A stretch of 64,000 nucleotides of DNA from Desulfobacter sp. (GCA_028768525.1 CP054837.1:3406001-3470000); one strand, 5' to 3'; positions 53,990 to 63,787 are shown, counted from the stretch's first letter. The notes: generated by a model from the sequence alone, not told the origin. Numbers and translations: made by a program.

Positions 53990-54877
53990 ATGGATATCAG
54001 GACACTGGAATTATTCCGCCATTTAAGCAATACCCTTCACTTTACCCGGACCAGCCAGGCCTGCAATATTTCCCCCTCGGCCCTGAGCCGGGTGGTCCAG
54101 CGCATCGAGGCCGAGGTGGGGGAGCAGCTCTTTTACAGGGACAATCGGTCCGTGGAGCTGACCTATGCCGGCTTTGCCTTTAAAAAATACGCCGAAGATG
54201 TGCTGGGCCGCTGGGACCGGCTCCAGGGGGAACTCTCCGAGGAGGAGGTCCTCCAGGGGGAACTGTCGGTCTATTGCTCGGTCACCGCAGCCTATTCCAT
54301 CCTGCCCGAAATCATCACCCGGTATCGGGCGGTCCATCCCGGGGTGCAGATCCGGCTCCAGACCGGGGACCCGGCCCGGGCCATCGGCCGGCTCATGAAC
54401 CGGGATGCCGATGTGGTCATTGCGGCCCTGCCCGGGAAACTCCAGAAGGGCCTCAGTTTTTTAACCATGGCCGAAAGCCCCCTGGTCTTTATTTCTGCCC
54501 GCCAGTATCCCGAGGCGGTGATCCGGGTCGGTGACGGCGGCATGGATTGGGAAAATACCCCCATGATCCTGGCGGAGACGGGCCTGAGCCGGGAGCGCAT
54601 GGACCTCTGGTTCGCCCAAAACGGGGTGGTGCCCAATATCTACTCCCGGGTGGCCGGCCACGAGGCCATCCTGGCCCTGGTCAACCTGGGATGCGGCGTG
54701 GGCCTGGTTCCCAAGCTGGTGCTGGACAAAAGCCCCCTGGCCAAAGAGATGCGGATGCTTTCTGGCATGCCTGAACTGCCCCCCTATGAAATCGGCCTTT
54801 GCACCCGGGAGAAAAGCCTGGACAATCCAAGAATCCGGGCGCTGTGGGAGATCGCCGCCAGGGCCGGGAAATCTTGA
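53990..54877 (+). CDS. ilvY: LysR-type activator IlvY
   Basis: 295 residues. The N-terminal HTH is HFTRTSQACNISPSALSRVV, and RVEL-type QLFYRDNRSVELTYAG is the usual LysR continuation. The effector domain follows (LQGELSVYCSVTAAYSILPEI is typical of IlvY). Divergent orientation to ilvC plus the operator between them support the name. It is expected to sense acetolactate/acetohydroxybutyrate and activate ilvC while repressing itself. Confidence 0.9.
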   Translation: MDIRTLELFRHLSNTLHFTRTSQACNISPSALSRVVQRIEAEVGEQLFYRDNRSVELTYAGFAFKKYAEDVLGRWDRLQGELSEEEVLQGELSVYCSVTAAYSILPEIITRYRAVHPGVQIRLQTGDPARAIGRLMNRDADVVIAALPGKLQKGLSFLTMAESPLVFISARQYPEAVIRVGDGGMDWENTPMILAETGLSRERMDLWFAQNGVVPNIYSRVAGHEAILALVNLGCGVGLVPKLVLDKSPLAKEMRMLSGMPELPPYEIGLCTREKSLDNPRIRALWEIAARAGKS

Positions 54878-54940
54878 CTTAATGCTCAATTTCACATATG
54901 AATTGTGTCCTGGAATGAGCATCAATGTTAACCCTAATCT

Positions 54941-56389
54941 TTGGACGATACCGATTTGAAACACACTCTGCCCCCCAACCGTCCGGATCGTCAAAATTCC
55001 GGGAGTATTTTTCAGGAACTGCCCCAACTGTTCAGGATACTGCTGCTTATGGCTGTGATCCTTATTGCCGGCGCACCGGTATGTTCAACGGCCCGTGCCG
55101 AGTCTGTTACCATTGCCTGTTATCAGGATTACCGGCCCTATTCCTATGTCAATAAAGATGGCAAAGTAGAAGGGGTGCTCATTGACTTCTGGCAGATGTG
55201 GGGGGAGAAAAACAAGATCACCGTCTCTTTCCTTCCCGGCCGGCTGACCCAGAGCCTGGAACGGGTGAAAACCGGTGAGGCCGACATTATGATCGGCCTT
55301 TTCAAATCTTCGGAGCGGTCCAACTTCCTGGATTTTTCCAATCCCATGATTGATGTGCATACCAACCTTTATATCCGTGAGGACCTTGGTATTGAAAGCA
55401 TTGATCAGTTAACGGAGAAAATCCCAGTGGGCGTGATCAGGGATGATTTTGTGGTGGGGCATATCAAAGCCGGGTATCCCGAGATGAACATCAGAACCTT
55501 TCCCGGTTCAGAAGCTGTGGTGGCGGCGGCGCTGTCCGGAAAGGTAAAGGCCTATGCCCTGGATTTCCCCAATGCCGTTTTCCTTTTGGCGGAGCATGAC
55601 TCCATGACCAAGTTCAAGATTTTAAAAACCCTGTATACGGAGAAGCTCAGGGCCGCCGTGGCAAAGGGAAATGATCCCCTGATCGCCATGATCAACAAGG
55701 GGATCAAAACCATTTCAAAGGAAGAGGTAAAAGAGCTGTATGCCAAATGGGGAATTACCCCGCCTCCCATGATCGTCCGGTACAAGGACTGGATTATTAC
55801 AGCCATTGTGGTATTGCTGGCAGGCTGTATCGGGTTCGGCCTCTACATCTTTGAACTCAAGTCCCGGATCCGGCGTCTGGGTGTCGGCAGAAAGAAGTTT
55901 GACAGGGATGAATGGCGTCAGATCATTGATCAGGGCGAAAATGACTGGGTGGAATTCAAGTCATCTTTGAGGTGGAATATCAAGACCGAAAAGGCCGATA
56001 AGATCATTGAAGGCGTCATCGTGAAAACCCTGTCTGCATTTATGAACGCCCGGGGAGGAACCCTTTTTATCGGTATCAACGATGGGGGGGAGGCTGTGGG
56101 GATAGAACCGGATTACAAGACATTCCAGAAAAAACCCAACCGTGACGGGTTTATGCTCAAATTATCGAGCCTGATCTCCCATAATTTCGGGCGTCAGAGC
56201 CATAAATTTATAACCACCGATATTCAGGCGTTTGGCGGCCGGGACGTCTGCCGTATTACAGTAAAGCCCAGTGATCGTCCAGTCTATATCAAGGAGCAGG
56301 GCAAAGAGGCTTTTTTTATCCGGGCCGGTGCATCGTCGGTTCCTTTGAGCATGAGCGAAGCCCACGAATATATCCGTTCACGATGGTAA
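54941..56389 (+). CDS. Receptor-like fusion: periplasmic SBP_bac_3 domain, membrane helix, cytoplasmic AlbA_2 domain
   Basis: 482 residues from TTG 54941 (an ATG at 55049 would remove the basic start of the signal region). A signal/TM segment is followed by an amino-acid-type solute-binding domain (about 50-280: ACYQDYRPYSYVNKDGKVEG, GEADIMIGLFKSSERSNFLDFS). One TM helix (WIITAIVVLLAGCIGFGLYIF) leads to an AlbA_2 (Schlafen-like) domain (about 330-480) with DWVEFKSSL, NARGGTLFIGIND and KPSDRPVYIKEQG. A ligand-binding receptor joined to an AlbA_2 output is unusual. No partner gene is seen. Confidence 0.82.
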   Translation: MDDTDLKHTLPPNRPDRQNSGSIFQELPQLFRILLLMAVILIAGAPVCSTARAESVTIACYQDYRPYSYVNKDGKVEGVLIDFWQMWGEKNKITVSFLPGRLTQSLERVKTGEADIMIGLFKSSERSNFLDFSNPMIDVHTNLYIREDLGIESIDQLTEKIPVGVIRDDFVVGHIKAGYPEMNIRTFPGSEAVVAAALSGKVKAYALDFPNAVFLLAEHDSMTKFKILKTLYTEKLRAAVAKGNDPLIAMINKGIKTISKEEVKELYAKWGITPPPMIVRYKDWIITAIVVLLAGCIGFGLYIFELKSRIRRLGVGRKKFDRDEWRQIIDQGENDWVEFKSSLRWNIKTEKADKIIEGVIVKTLSAFMNARGGTLFIGINDGGEAVGIEPDYKTFQKKPNRDGFMLKLSSLISHNFGRQSHKFITTDIQAFGGRDVCRITVKPSDRPVYIKEQGKEAFFIRAGASSVPLSMSEAHEYIRSRW

Positions 56390-56791
56390 GGAAGAGTACC
56401 GCCGATATCGCATGAATTAGGCGTTTCACCCCAGACAAGATCGACAGCGGCGCCATGGCCCCCGTGCAGGGGAATGCAAGGGTGCCGCTGGTGTTTTCCC
56501 GGCCGGTATATTTATTATTAATTGATGTCATTCCTATTTTAACTTTATAAAATCCGTTTTCAGTATTTTTTCTGTACGGGGTATACCGGCGGTTGCCGGA
56601 ACGCCCCCTGAACCTCCTGCAGTACCCAGGATAAAAGACGCCCATGCTGGCTGATAGTTTTTTACAAGGTCCGGAAAATAAAGCGCTTTTCTTATTATGT
56701 CGATATTGACATAGCGAAAAAACCATGATACCCATCCCCTGAATACAAGTCGTTAAGGATTCCTGGACCACAGTGGATAAAAGGAGGCCCC
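56390..56791. other. Intergenic region before fdhA
   Basis: Near its left end CAGCGGC (56445-56451) pairs with GCCGCTG (56484-56490), followed by GTGTTTTCC, a candidate terminator for the receptor gene. TTGACA at 56706-56711 is a possible -35 for fdhA, but the -10 is weak. No sigma-54 element was found. An open frame on the minus strand (56316-56771) has no ribosome site or family features. Confidence 0.45.
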
Positions 56792-59551
56792 ATGCCGCAC
56801 CTGAGTATCAACAGCCAGACCGTCGAATTTCAGCCCGGGCAGACCATTCTTGACCTTTGCGAAGCCCTTTCCATAAATATTCCCACCCTCTGCCACCTGG
56901 CCGGCACCACCCCCACCGGCACCTGCGGGGTATGCCTGGTGGAGGAGGCCAAGGCCGGCATGGTCAAGGCCTGTTCCACCCCGGCGGAAGCGGGCCTGGA
57001 GATCCGTACCCACGGGGTTGCGGTGAGGGAGGCCCGTAAAAAAGCCATTGAGGCCCTGGTGGCCACGGGCAATCACAACTGCGGGGTGGCCGGGGCCATG
57101 ACCGAAAGCTTCACGGATTTTCAGATGGACGCCGGGGATATGGAAGCCTCCTACGATCTCTGCCCGGTGTGGGGGGACTGCCGGCTCCAGGATCTGGTCT
57201 ATGAATACCAGGCCCGGACCGGTCTTTTTGATTCCGGCTGGAAAAAGGAGGTGCCCGATGTGGCCAATCCCATGATTGTCAGGGATTTCTCCCGGTGCAT
57301 CGGATGCGGCCGGTGCGTGAAGGCCTGCAACGAGGTTCAGGTCAACCTGGCCATTGATATGGACAGGAGCAACGGCAGGGACGTGGTGGCCACCAAAGAG
57401 GGCAACGGCCTTGTGGAATCCAACTGCGTCTTCTGCGGTGAATGCATCCAGGCCTGCCCGGTGGGGGCGTTGGTGGAGAAAAAGGCACAGAACCAATGGC
57501 GGCCCTGGGAAATCGAAAAGATCCGCACCACCTGCCCCTACTGCGGGGTGGGCTGCCAGCAGTGGCTCCATGTAAAAGATGAAAAAATCGTCAAGGTCAC
57601 CGGTGTTGAGGAGGGGGCCCCCAACAAGGGGCGGCTCTGCGTCAAAGGCCGGTTCGGATATGATTTCATCTATTCAGATGAACGGATCAAACGGCCGGTG
57701 ATCCGGGAGAACGGGGAATTCAAAGAGGTCTCCTGGGACCATGCCCTGGATTATACGGCGGACCGGCTCAAGGCCATCATTGACGAATCCGGGCCCGACG
57801 CCCTGGCCGGGGTCAGCTGCGCCCGGTCCATCAACGAAGATTCCTACCAGATGCAGAAGCTCTTCCGGGCGGTATTCAAGACCAACAATATCGACCATTG
57901 CGCCCGAACTTGACATGCGCCAACCGTCGCAGGTCTTGCGGCATCATTCGGTTCCGGCGCCATGACCAATTCCTTTGGGGAATTTTCCAGGGCCAGGATG
58001 TTTTTTGTCATCGGCTCCAATATGACCGAGGCCCATCCCGTGGCCTCAACCTTTGTGAAAAATGCAGTGCAGAACGGGGCCGCCCTCATCGTGGCCGACC
58101 CCAGGCGGCATAAGCTGGCGGAGTTTGCCGACATCCATCTGGGGTTGAAGGTGGGCTCGGACATCGCCCTGCTCAACGGGCTCATGCATGTGCTCATTAA
58201 AGAGAACTTATATGATCGGGATTTTGTGGAAAACCATACCGAGGATTTTGACAAGCTGGCCGCCGTGGTGGAAACCTATCCCCCGGAACGGGCGGCCGAT
58301 ATTACCGGCATTGACGCCGCCGCTATCGTGGAAACGGCCCGCCGCCTGGCCTCGGTTAAACCGGTGATGGTCTGCTACACCCTGGGCATCACCGAACACA
58401 CCTGCGGCCGGAATAACGTGGTCTCCGTTGCCAATCTCCAGATGCTTTTGGGCAACATGGGCGCGGAATGCGGCGGGGTGAATCCCCTCAGGGGCCAGAA
58501 CAACGTCCAGGGTGCCTGCGACATGGGGGCCCTGCCCAATGTTTTCCCGGGTTACCAGGCCGTGGTGGATCCTGCCGCCCGGGAAAAATTTGAAAAATTC
58601 TGGAACGTGGACCATCTCCCGGATCAAAACGGGCTGATGATCCCCCATATGATGGAAGGGCTGGAAAAAAGAAAGGTCCGGGCCTTCTGGATTTTCGGCG
58701 AGAACCTGGCAAATACCGAACCGGACATCACCAAAGTCGAAAAGGAGCTGGGTTCCGCCGAATTTCTCATCTGCCAGGATATCTTTTTCAACGAAACCAC
58801 CCGGTTTGCCGATGTGGTCTTTCCGGCGGCGGCCTGGAGCGAAAACGACGGCACCTTTACCAACAGCGAACGCCGGGTGAGCCGGGTCCGCACCGCCAGC
58901 CCGCCTCCCGGGGAGGCCCGGCCCAATTGGTGGATATTCAGGGAGATTGCCAAACGCTTCGGCCAGGAGTGGGAATCCGAAAGCGGCCAGGATATCTGGG
59001 ACAACGAAATTTCCCAACTGGCCCCGGCCCTGGGGGGGATTAAATACCACCGCATTGAGGAAGACGGCCTCCAATGGCCCTGTCCCAGCATGGATCACCC
59101 CGGCACGGGGTTCCTCCACGGCAAGGGCTCTTTCACAAGGGGGCGGGGACAGTTCCTGCCCGCGGAATGGACCCCGCCGGCCGAGGTCCCCTGCGAGGCG
59201 TTCCCCTATGTATTGAGTACGGGCCGCAGGCTATACCATTACCACACCCGGACCCAGACCGGCCGGTGCAGCGGGCTCAACGACCTTCTGGGCGAGGAAA
59301 CCGCGGATATCTCCCCGGTGGATGCCGGCCGCCTGGGCATTGCCCAGGGCGAATATATCCGGGTCAGCTCCCGTCGGGGGCAGGTCCGGGTGCGTGCCAA
59401 GGTCACCGAGGAAGTGCCGGAGGGCATGGTCTGGATGGCCTTCCATTTCAGGGAAAATAATGCCAACTGGCTGGCCAACCCCGCCTTTGACCCCATCACC
59501 CTCACCGCAGAATACAAGGCCTGCGCCGTGAATATTGAAAAGCAGGCCTGA
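56792..59551 (+). CDS. fdhA: Selenocysteine formate dehydrogenase, catalytic subunit (TGA at 57911 = Sec374)
   Basis: 919 residues reading TGA 57911-57913 as Sec: CART-U-HAPTVAG, the classic formate-dehydrogenase active site. Order: [2Fe-2S] ferredoxin domain (LCHLAG...TCGVC...ACST), His-Cys cluster region, two [4Fe-4S] sets (CIGCGRCVKAC; CVFCGECIQACP), Mo/W-bis-MGD domain starting CPYCGVGC, and C-terminal MGD-binding domain (STGRRLYHYHTRTQTG). No signal peptide, so it is a cytoplasmic NAD- or ferredoxin-linked type; no NuoF-like partner is adjacent. It oxidises formate or reduces CO2, feeding the folate pathway. Automated callers would split it into two genes at the TGA. Confidence 0.95.
57911..57942 (+). 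promoter_or_regulatory. SECIS element of fdhA
   Basis: TGA at 57911-57913, then the stem GTCGCA (57926-57931), loop GGTCT (57932-57936) and TGCGGC (57937-57942). The loop GGUCU is the same as in the E. coli fdhF SECIS, and the spacing from UGA to the loop is 18 bases. Confidence 0.9.
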
Positions 59552-59559
59552 TCCTCTCC

Positions 59560-59586
59560 GCCCCGGGCAGGCATCCTGCCCGGGGC
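59560..59586. terminator. Bidirectional terminator hairpin
   Basis: A 12-base perfect stem (59560-59571 with 59575-59586) and three-base loop CAT, in the 39-base gap between fdhA and the convergent regulator gene. U-tracts are short on both sides. Confidence 0.75.
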
Positions 59587-59590
59587 CCCT

Positions 59591-59887
59591 TCATTCAATC
59601 CGGTAGAGGGCCGGGGCGATTCGGCTTTCCCTGCATTCCGGACATCTGCCAGGTTTCCCGAATCGTTTCCGGCTGTTGAATTCAAACCCGCAGTTCACAC
59701 AGACGCAGGGCTCCCAGTGGAGGTGCTTCCCTTTGGGTTTCAGGGATTTTTCAATGGATTCCAGATGGCGGATCACCTCCTTTTCCATGATCCCGGCCGC
59801 CTGGGAGATGTCCCGGATGGTCATGGGTTCCGATTCAAGCAGGACCATGATTTCCTGTCTGATAGTCTGGTGGCGCTCACGGCTCAT
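59591..59887 (-). CDS. Small HTH regulator with zinc ribbon
   Basis: 98 residues. A winged-helix-like N-terminus (IRQEIMVLLESEPMTIRDISQAAGIMEKEVIRHLESIEKSL in short) precedes a zinc ribbon with CVNCGFEF and GRCPECRES. This architecture is shared with ArsR-like archaeal and deltaproteobacterial regulators. Its start overlaps the stop of the macrodomain gene (ATGA), so the two are coupled and it may regulate that gene or sense metal or redox state. Confidence 0.8.
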   Translation of the reverse strand: MSRERHQTIRQEIMVLLESEPMTIRDISQAAGIMEKEVIRHLESIEKSLKPKGKHLHWEPCVCVNCGFEFNSRKRFGKPGRCPECRESRIAPALYRIE

Positions 59888-60396
59888 GCTGCGTCCAGGG
59901 CCGCCGTCCAGACGGCGACCATCTCCGGGCTGAACAGGAAAAAGTATTTATGGATTTCCCCGTATTCCGGCCGGCGGCAGACCGCGATGGAGATGGCGGC
60001 GGCTTCCCTGTGGGGAAAACCGAATACCCCGCAGGACACCGCAGGAAAGGCAATGGACCGGCACCCATGGGCCAGGGCCAGGTCCAGGCTGTTTGTATAT
60101 GCCGATGCCAGCAGCCGTTCCGGATTTTCGTCAATCCCGTACCTGGGGCCCACCGTATGGATGACGTATTTTGCCTTAAGCTTCCCGGCCTCGGTGATCC
60201 GGGCCGCTCCGGCCGGACACCGGATGCCGTTTTCGGGTTTTACGGCCTTGCAGGCCGCCAGCAGGGCCGGCCCGGCTGCCCGGTGGATGGCGCCGTCCAC
60301 CCCGCCGCCCCCCAGCATCCGGGAGTTGGCTGCATTGACAATGGCGTCGGTCTCGGCTTGGGTGATATCGCCCTGCACGATTGTAATGGTATCCAT
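59884..60396 (-). CDS. Macrodomain ADP-ribose-binding hydrolase
   Basis: 170 residues from the ATG at 60396, chosen because GGAAGGAG lies just upstream; a longer frame to 60444 lacks support. Signatures are ITIVQGDITQAETDAIVNAAN, GGGGVDGAIHRAAGP, and the PAVSCGVFGFP loop. This is the MacroD/YmdB class that hydrolyses O-acetyl-ADP-ribose or mono-ADP-ribose from acidic residues. It is coupled to a zinc-ribbon regulator. Confidence 0.92.
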   Translation of the reverse strand: MDTITIVQGDITQAETDAIVNAANSRMLGGGGVDGAIHRAAGPALLAACKAVKPENGIRCPAGAARITEAGKLKAKYVIHTVGPRYGIDENPERLLASAYTNSLDLALAHGCRSIAFPAVSCGVFGFPHREAAAISIAVCRRPEYGEIHKYFFLFSPEMVAVWTAALDAA

Positions 60397-60614
60397 ATTT
60401 TTCTCCTTCCATGGGGTTGCCGGTACACATCGCTTTTTTATCAAGGTCCCGGATTATATCAGGTTTGGGGAAAAATTGCAGTTGACATGGGGGGCCCATC
60501 TGTGTAGTGGTCATGGGTGGGAGTTGACCGCTCCGGAGCATAGGGGTTCCGGCAGGAGGGGCCCCCGGATGTGAGGGGCATTCACTTTTTATCCATTATC
60601 CATGGGGAGGAACG

Positions 60615-61697
60615 ATGGCAGCAGAGATTTATCACCGGCTTCGCGAACAGATGGACCAATACTCGACCGGTTTCCCGGCAAGCAAGTCCGGGGTGGAACT
60701 GAAAATTCTGGAAAAACTTTTCACCGAAGACGATGCCGAGATATACCTGGATCTCTCCATGCTCCTGGAAGCCCCGGATGCATTTGCGGACAGGACGGGG
60801 CGGTCGCCCGAGGAAACGGCCCGAAAGCTGGAGGATATGGCATCCCGGGGGCTGATTTTCCGCCACGTCAAGGCGGGGAATAGACGGTATTCTGCGATTC
60901 CTTTTGTCATCGGCTCCTATGAATTCCAGCTGGGGCGCATGGACAAGGAGTTTGCCCAGCTGACCAACAGCTACATGGAAGAGGTGTTCCTTAAGGGCAT
61001 GGGCGACAACATACCGCCCCTGAGGACCATCCCCGTTGGCAAATCCGTGGATGTGACCCATAAGGTGGCGGCCTACGAGGATGCCAAGGCCATGGTCAAC
61101 GCCAAGGCGAAGATCGCCGTTGCCGACTGCATCTGCCGGACCCAGCAGGGACTGCTGGACAAGGGCTGCGACAAACCCAGGGAGGTCTGCCTGCTCTTCG
61201 GGTCCCATGCCGATTACTACGTGGCCAATAAAATGGCCCGCTACATCGACAAGGAAGAGGCCTGCGCCATCCTTGACAAATGCGAGGAGGCCGGGCTGGT
61301 GAACCAGCCGGCCAACATGGTCAATCCCGGGGGCATGTGCAATTGCTGCGGCGACTGCTGCGGGGTGCTCCGGGCCCTCAAACTTCAGCCCAACCCCGGG
61401 GAAATGGTTTACAACCGTTATTGGGCCGTGGCCGACCCCGAGGAATGCATCGGCTGCGGAGACTGCCTGGAGCGCTGCCAGATGGATGCCATTGAGATGG
61501 AAGAGACGGCAATGGTGAAGGGATCACGGTGCATCGGCTGCGGCCTCTGCGTCACCACCTGTCCGGTGGAGGCCATCCGGCTGGAGGAAAAGCCCAAAGA
61601 ACTCCAGGTGTCACCGCCGGCATCGGGACAGGAGCTCATGGCCATTACCGCCGAAAAGCGGGGGACCTCACTGATTCCCCTTAAAATGCAGCAATAA
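60615..61697 (+). CDS. Winged-helix ferredoxin protein with 2x[4Fe-4S]
   Basis: 360 residues. Residues about 15-90 look like a winged helix (LEKLFTEDDAEIYLDLSMLL...RKLEDMASRGLIFR). The middle part is a Cys-rich region (ADCICRTQ, GCDKPREVCLLFG, GGMCNCCGDCCG). The C-terminus is a bacterial ferredoxin domain with CIGCGDCLERC and CIGCGLCVTTCP. This family is common in anaerobes and assumed to couple redox state to electron transfer or regulation; the partner is unknown. GGAGGAACG precedes the ATG. Confidence 0.85.
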   Translation: MAAEIYHRLREQMDQYSTGFPASKSGVELKILEKLFTEDDAEIYLDLSMLLEAPDAFADRTGRSPEETARKLEDMASRGLIFRHVKAGNRRYSAIPFVIGSYEFQLGRMDKEFAQLTNSYMEEVFLKGMGDNIPPLRTIPVGKSVDVTHKVAAYEDAKAMVNAKAKIAVADCICRTQQGLLDKGCDKPREVCLLFGSHADYYVANKMARYIDKEEACAILDKCEEAGLVNQPANMVNPGGMCNCCGDCCGVLRALKLQPNPGEMVYNRYWAVADPEECIGCGDCLERCQMDAIEMEETAMVKGSRCIGCGLCVTTCPVEAIRLEEKPKELQVSPPASGQELMAITAEKRGTSLIPLKMQQ

Positions 61698-61710
61698 GGA
61701 GCGCGGAGGG

Positions 61711-61729
61711 AAAAAGGCCCCGCCTTTTT
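61711..61729 (+). terminator. Rho-independent terminator
   Basis: AAAAAGGC-CCC-GCCTTTTT, an eight-base stem ending in Ts, 14 bases after the stop of the ferredoxin-protein gene. Confidence 0.75.
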
Positions 61730-61821
61730 GAGCCAGCGCCACCGGCCGGCGGATATTTTGCGAAGCTCAAGTATTTATTGGAAATTCCGATATATTGTAA
61801 AAGCTTAAAAAGGGGGGTGCC

Positions 61822-62343
61822 ATGGTTTCACTAGAGATAAATTCATCGGTTTTATCTACTGCCACATACGCTTCCGCCAATGCGGCAGCAAAAACTGAAA
61901 ATAAGATCATAAAAACAGAGGATAAACTTATTCTATTCGGTGCCCAGGTCCAAACCGGCACCCGGCAGAACATAGAGGGTCAAAATGCCCTTTTTCATTT
62001 TCGCCGGTTAAGCGATGAGCTGAAGGCGTCCCTCACCTACGAGGGCATGCCCATTTCCCAGCTGTCTGCTGATGAGGCACAGGAACTTATCGGCCCCGAG
62101 GGGTACTTCGGGATCGATAAGACCGCCCAGCGGATTGCGGATTTTGTGCTGGAGGCCGCCGGAGACGATGTCCAGCAATTGAGAGCCGGCCGGGAAGGAA
62201 TCTTAAAGGGCTTTGCCGAAGCTGAAAAGGCATGGGGCGGAAAGCTGCCGGATATATCCTATGACACATTGGCCAAGAGCCTGGAAGCCATTGATGAAAA
62301 GCTGGGCGGGCTTGGCGAATCCATTGTCGATCTGACGGCATAA
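61822..62343 (+). CDS. DUF5610-like protein of unknown function
   Basis: 173 residues, no signal peptide. An Ala-rich N-terminal helix region (ATYASANAAAKTENK) is followed by EGYFGIDKTAQRIADFVLEA, REGILKGFAEAEKAWG and LPDISYDTLAKSLEAIDEKL. This pattern (GYFG...R..F, then GF..A, then LP.IS..T) resembles DUF5610 proteins, some of which are annotated near flagellar or hydrogenase genes. I cannot assign a role. RBS GGGGGG-TGCC; it is preceded by a terminator. Confidence 0.6.
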   Translation: MVSLEINSSVLSTATYASANAAAKTENKIIKTEDKLILFGAQVQTGTRQNIEGQNALFHFRRLSDELKASLTYEGMPISQLSADEAQELIGPEGYFGIDKTAQRIADFVLEAAGDDVQQLRAGREGILKGFAEAEKAWGGKLPDISYDTLAKSLEAIDEKLGGLGESIVDLTA

Positions 62344-62679
62344 AAATTTTAGCAAACACCTGGGAAAGCAAACTCTCTGCCTTGGGTACGGCCCGTATCA
62401 TTCACGGCATCCCCAACCGTAATGCTGCGCTTCATGATTTTTCAAAATTGGTGGCGGCCAGGGAAGCACCCATAAGCGATCACACCCTGGATTTGCATCA
62501 ATTTCATGGTTTTTCCTCTTTCAATATATTAAATTTAAAGTGAGTTTTGTTTATAAATTTGATATTTATAATACGGGGGAGGGGCATGTTTCTCTATAGG
62601 CGATCCCTTGATCCGTATACTTAATGGTTTTCCTGTCAGCACCTCCTGATTTTTAAATGATTGGACAAAAAACAAGTTC
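62344..62679. other. Intergenic stretch with possible gene remnant
   Basis: On the minus strand short peptide fragments (MKLMQIQGVIAYG, then ASLAATNFEKS in another frame) follow a possible ribosome site (GAGGAAAAACC before ATG at about 62505). This hints at a decayed small gene, but I recognise no family. The right half is AT-rich and probably holds the promoter of the next gene. Confidence 0.3.
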
Positions 62680-63372
62680 TTGGACATGCAGACGAAATCA
62701 AAAAAATCATCTGGCCAACTGGTAAAAAGAATTAAAGAGTTGGAAGATATGATGGCGTTGGGCAAAAATCTTTTCAAGAATGTTTTAAACTATATTCCGG
62801 ATCTTATTTTCATTAAAGATGAAAAACATAGATGGATATTTCTTAACGATGCGTTTTGCAATGCCGTGGGACAGAACCGGGAAGACCTGATTGGTAAAAC
62901 CGATTTTGATTTGCACACAAAAGAGCAGGCCCAAATTTTCTGGGAAAAGGATGATTTAGTATTTGAATCCAATGAAACAAACATCAATGAAGAATCGTAT
63001 ATCAATTCCAAGGGCGAAAAACGCATCATTTTGACAAGTAAAGCTTCTTTTACAAGTGAAAGCGGTAAAAAATATCTGATAGGCGTCTCCCACGATATTA
63101 CCGAAAGAAAGCAGGCTGAAGATGAACGTGAACGGGTGATTTACGAATTACAAGAGGCCTTGGCAAGGGTAAAAACATTATCCGGATTGTTGCCGATTTG
63201 TTCGTCATGCAAAAAAATCAGGGACGATGAAGGTTATTGGAACAGTTTGGAAAGCTATATTGAAGAAAATACCGAAGCAATGTTCAGCCATGGCCTTTGT
63301 ATGGAGTGCTCGGATGAACTCTATGGCGACAAGGCCTGGTATATCAAGTCCAAAAATAAAAAGAAAACCTAG
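62680..63372 (+). CDS. PAS-domain sensor with C-terminal Cys motif domain
   Basis: 230 residues (TTG 62680 or ATG 62686; neither has a strong ribosome site). A short coiled coil leads to a PAS/PAC domain (about 30-150: IFIKDEKHRWIFLNDAFCN and ISHDITERKQ-like VSHDITERKQAED). After a second coiled coil the C-terminal part has LPICSSCKKIRDDEGYW and SHGLCMECSDELYG. This C-terminal module is common at the end of deltaproteobacterial PAS proteins and may bind metal. No kinase domain is present, so it probably works through a partner. Confidence 0.8.
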   Translation: MDMQTKSKKSSGQLVKRIKELEDMMALGKNLFKNVLNYIPDLIFIKDEKHRWIFLNDAFCNAVGQNREDLIGKTDFDLHTKEQAQIFWEKDDLVFESNETNINEESYINSKGEKRIILTSKASFTSESGKKYLIGVSHDITERKQAEDERERVIYELQEALARVKTLSGLLPICSSCKKIRDDEGYWNSLESYIEENTEAMFSHGLCMECSDELYGDKAWYIKSKNKKKT

Positions 63373-63486
63373 CGGGCAATTATAGGGGGGCTGGGATTGG
63401 CCAGCCGTCCGGCCCAGTGGAAGAAGAGACACGGGGGCCGGATTTTTACTTGACAATTGTCCCTCAGTTTTGAATAACGGATTCGT

Positions 63487-63641
63487 TCAGGTGCCTGTTG
63501 GGCATAATAGGGAACCCTGTGAAATTCAGGGACGGACCCGCCGCTGTAACCGGGGACAAGAGCTGCATGAACCACTGTGGGGTAACATACCATGGGAAGG
63601 GGCAGCTTGGAGGACGATCCGGAAGTCAGAAGACCTGCCTG
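63487..63641 (+). ncRNA. Cobalamin riboswitch
   Basis: Contains the B12-riboswitch series: GGTGCC at the start, AATAGGGAACCCTGTG, GACGGACCCGCCGCTGTAAC (part of the conserved B12-box core), CCACTG, GGGAAGG, and GGAAGTCAGAAGACCTGCC at the 3' end. It precedes a terminator and a BtuF-like gene, so B12 binding should shut off expression. Confidence 0.95.
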
Positions 63642-63702
63642 GAACTTTAGGGCTGTTTACCGTGGTAAAGGGGCGGCCGCCGATCTTGGAGAAAAAAAGG
63701 GG

Positions 63703-63744
63703 ATCCCCGGATCAAGCATGATTGGTCCGGGGATTTTTATTTTG
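63703..63744 (+). terminator. Riboswitch-linked terminator
   Basis: ATCCCCGGA (63703-63711) pairs with TCCGGGGAT (63725-63733), followed by TTTTATTTT. It lies between the riboswitch aptamer and the start of the BtuF-like gene, forming the expression platform. Confidence 0.85.
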
Positions 63745-63787
63745 CGCCGGGCCGGTCTCATCATTCTGCCAATGAAAGGAATGTTTG

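Noticed and set aside
56316..56771. 151-codon open frame on the minus strand before fdhA
   Set aside because: It begins inside a regulatory region, lacks a ribosome site and family features, and overlaps the receptor gene end.
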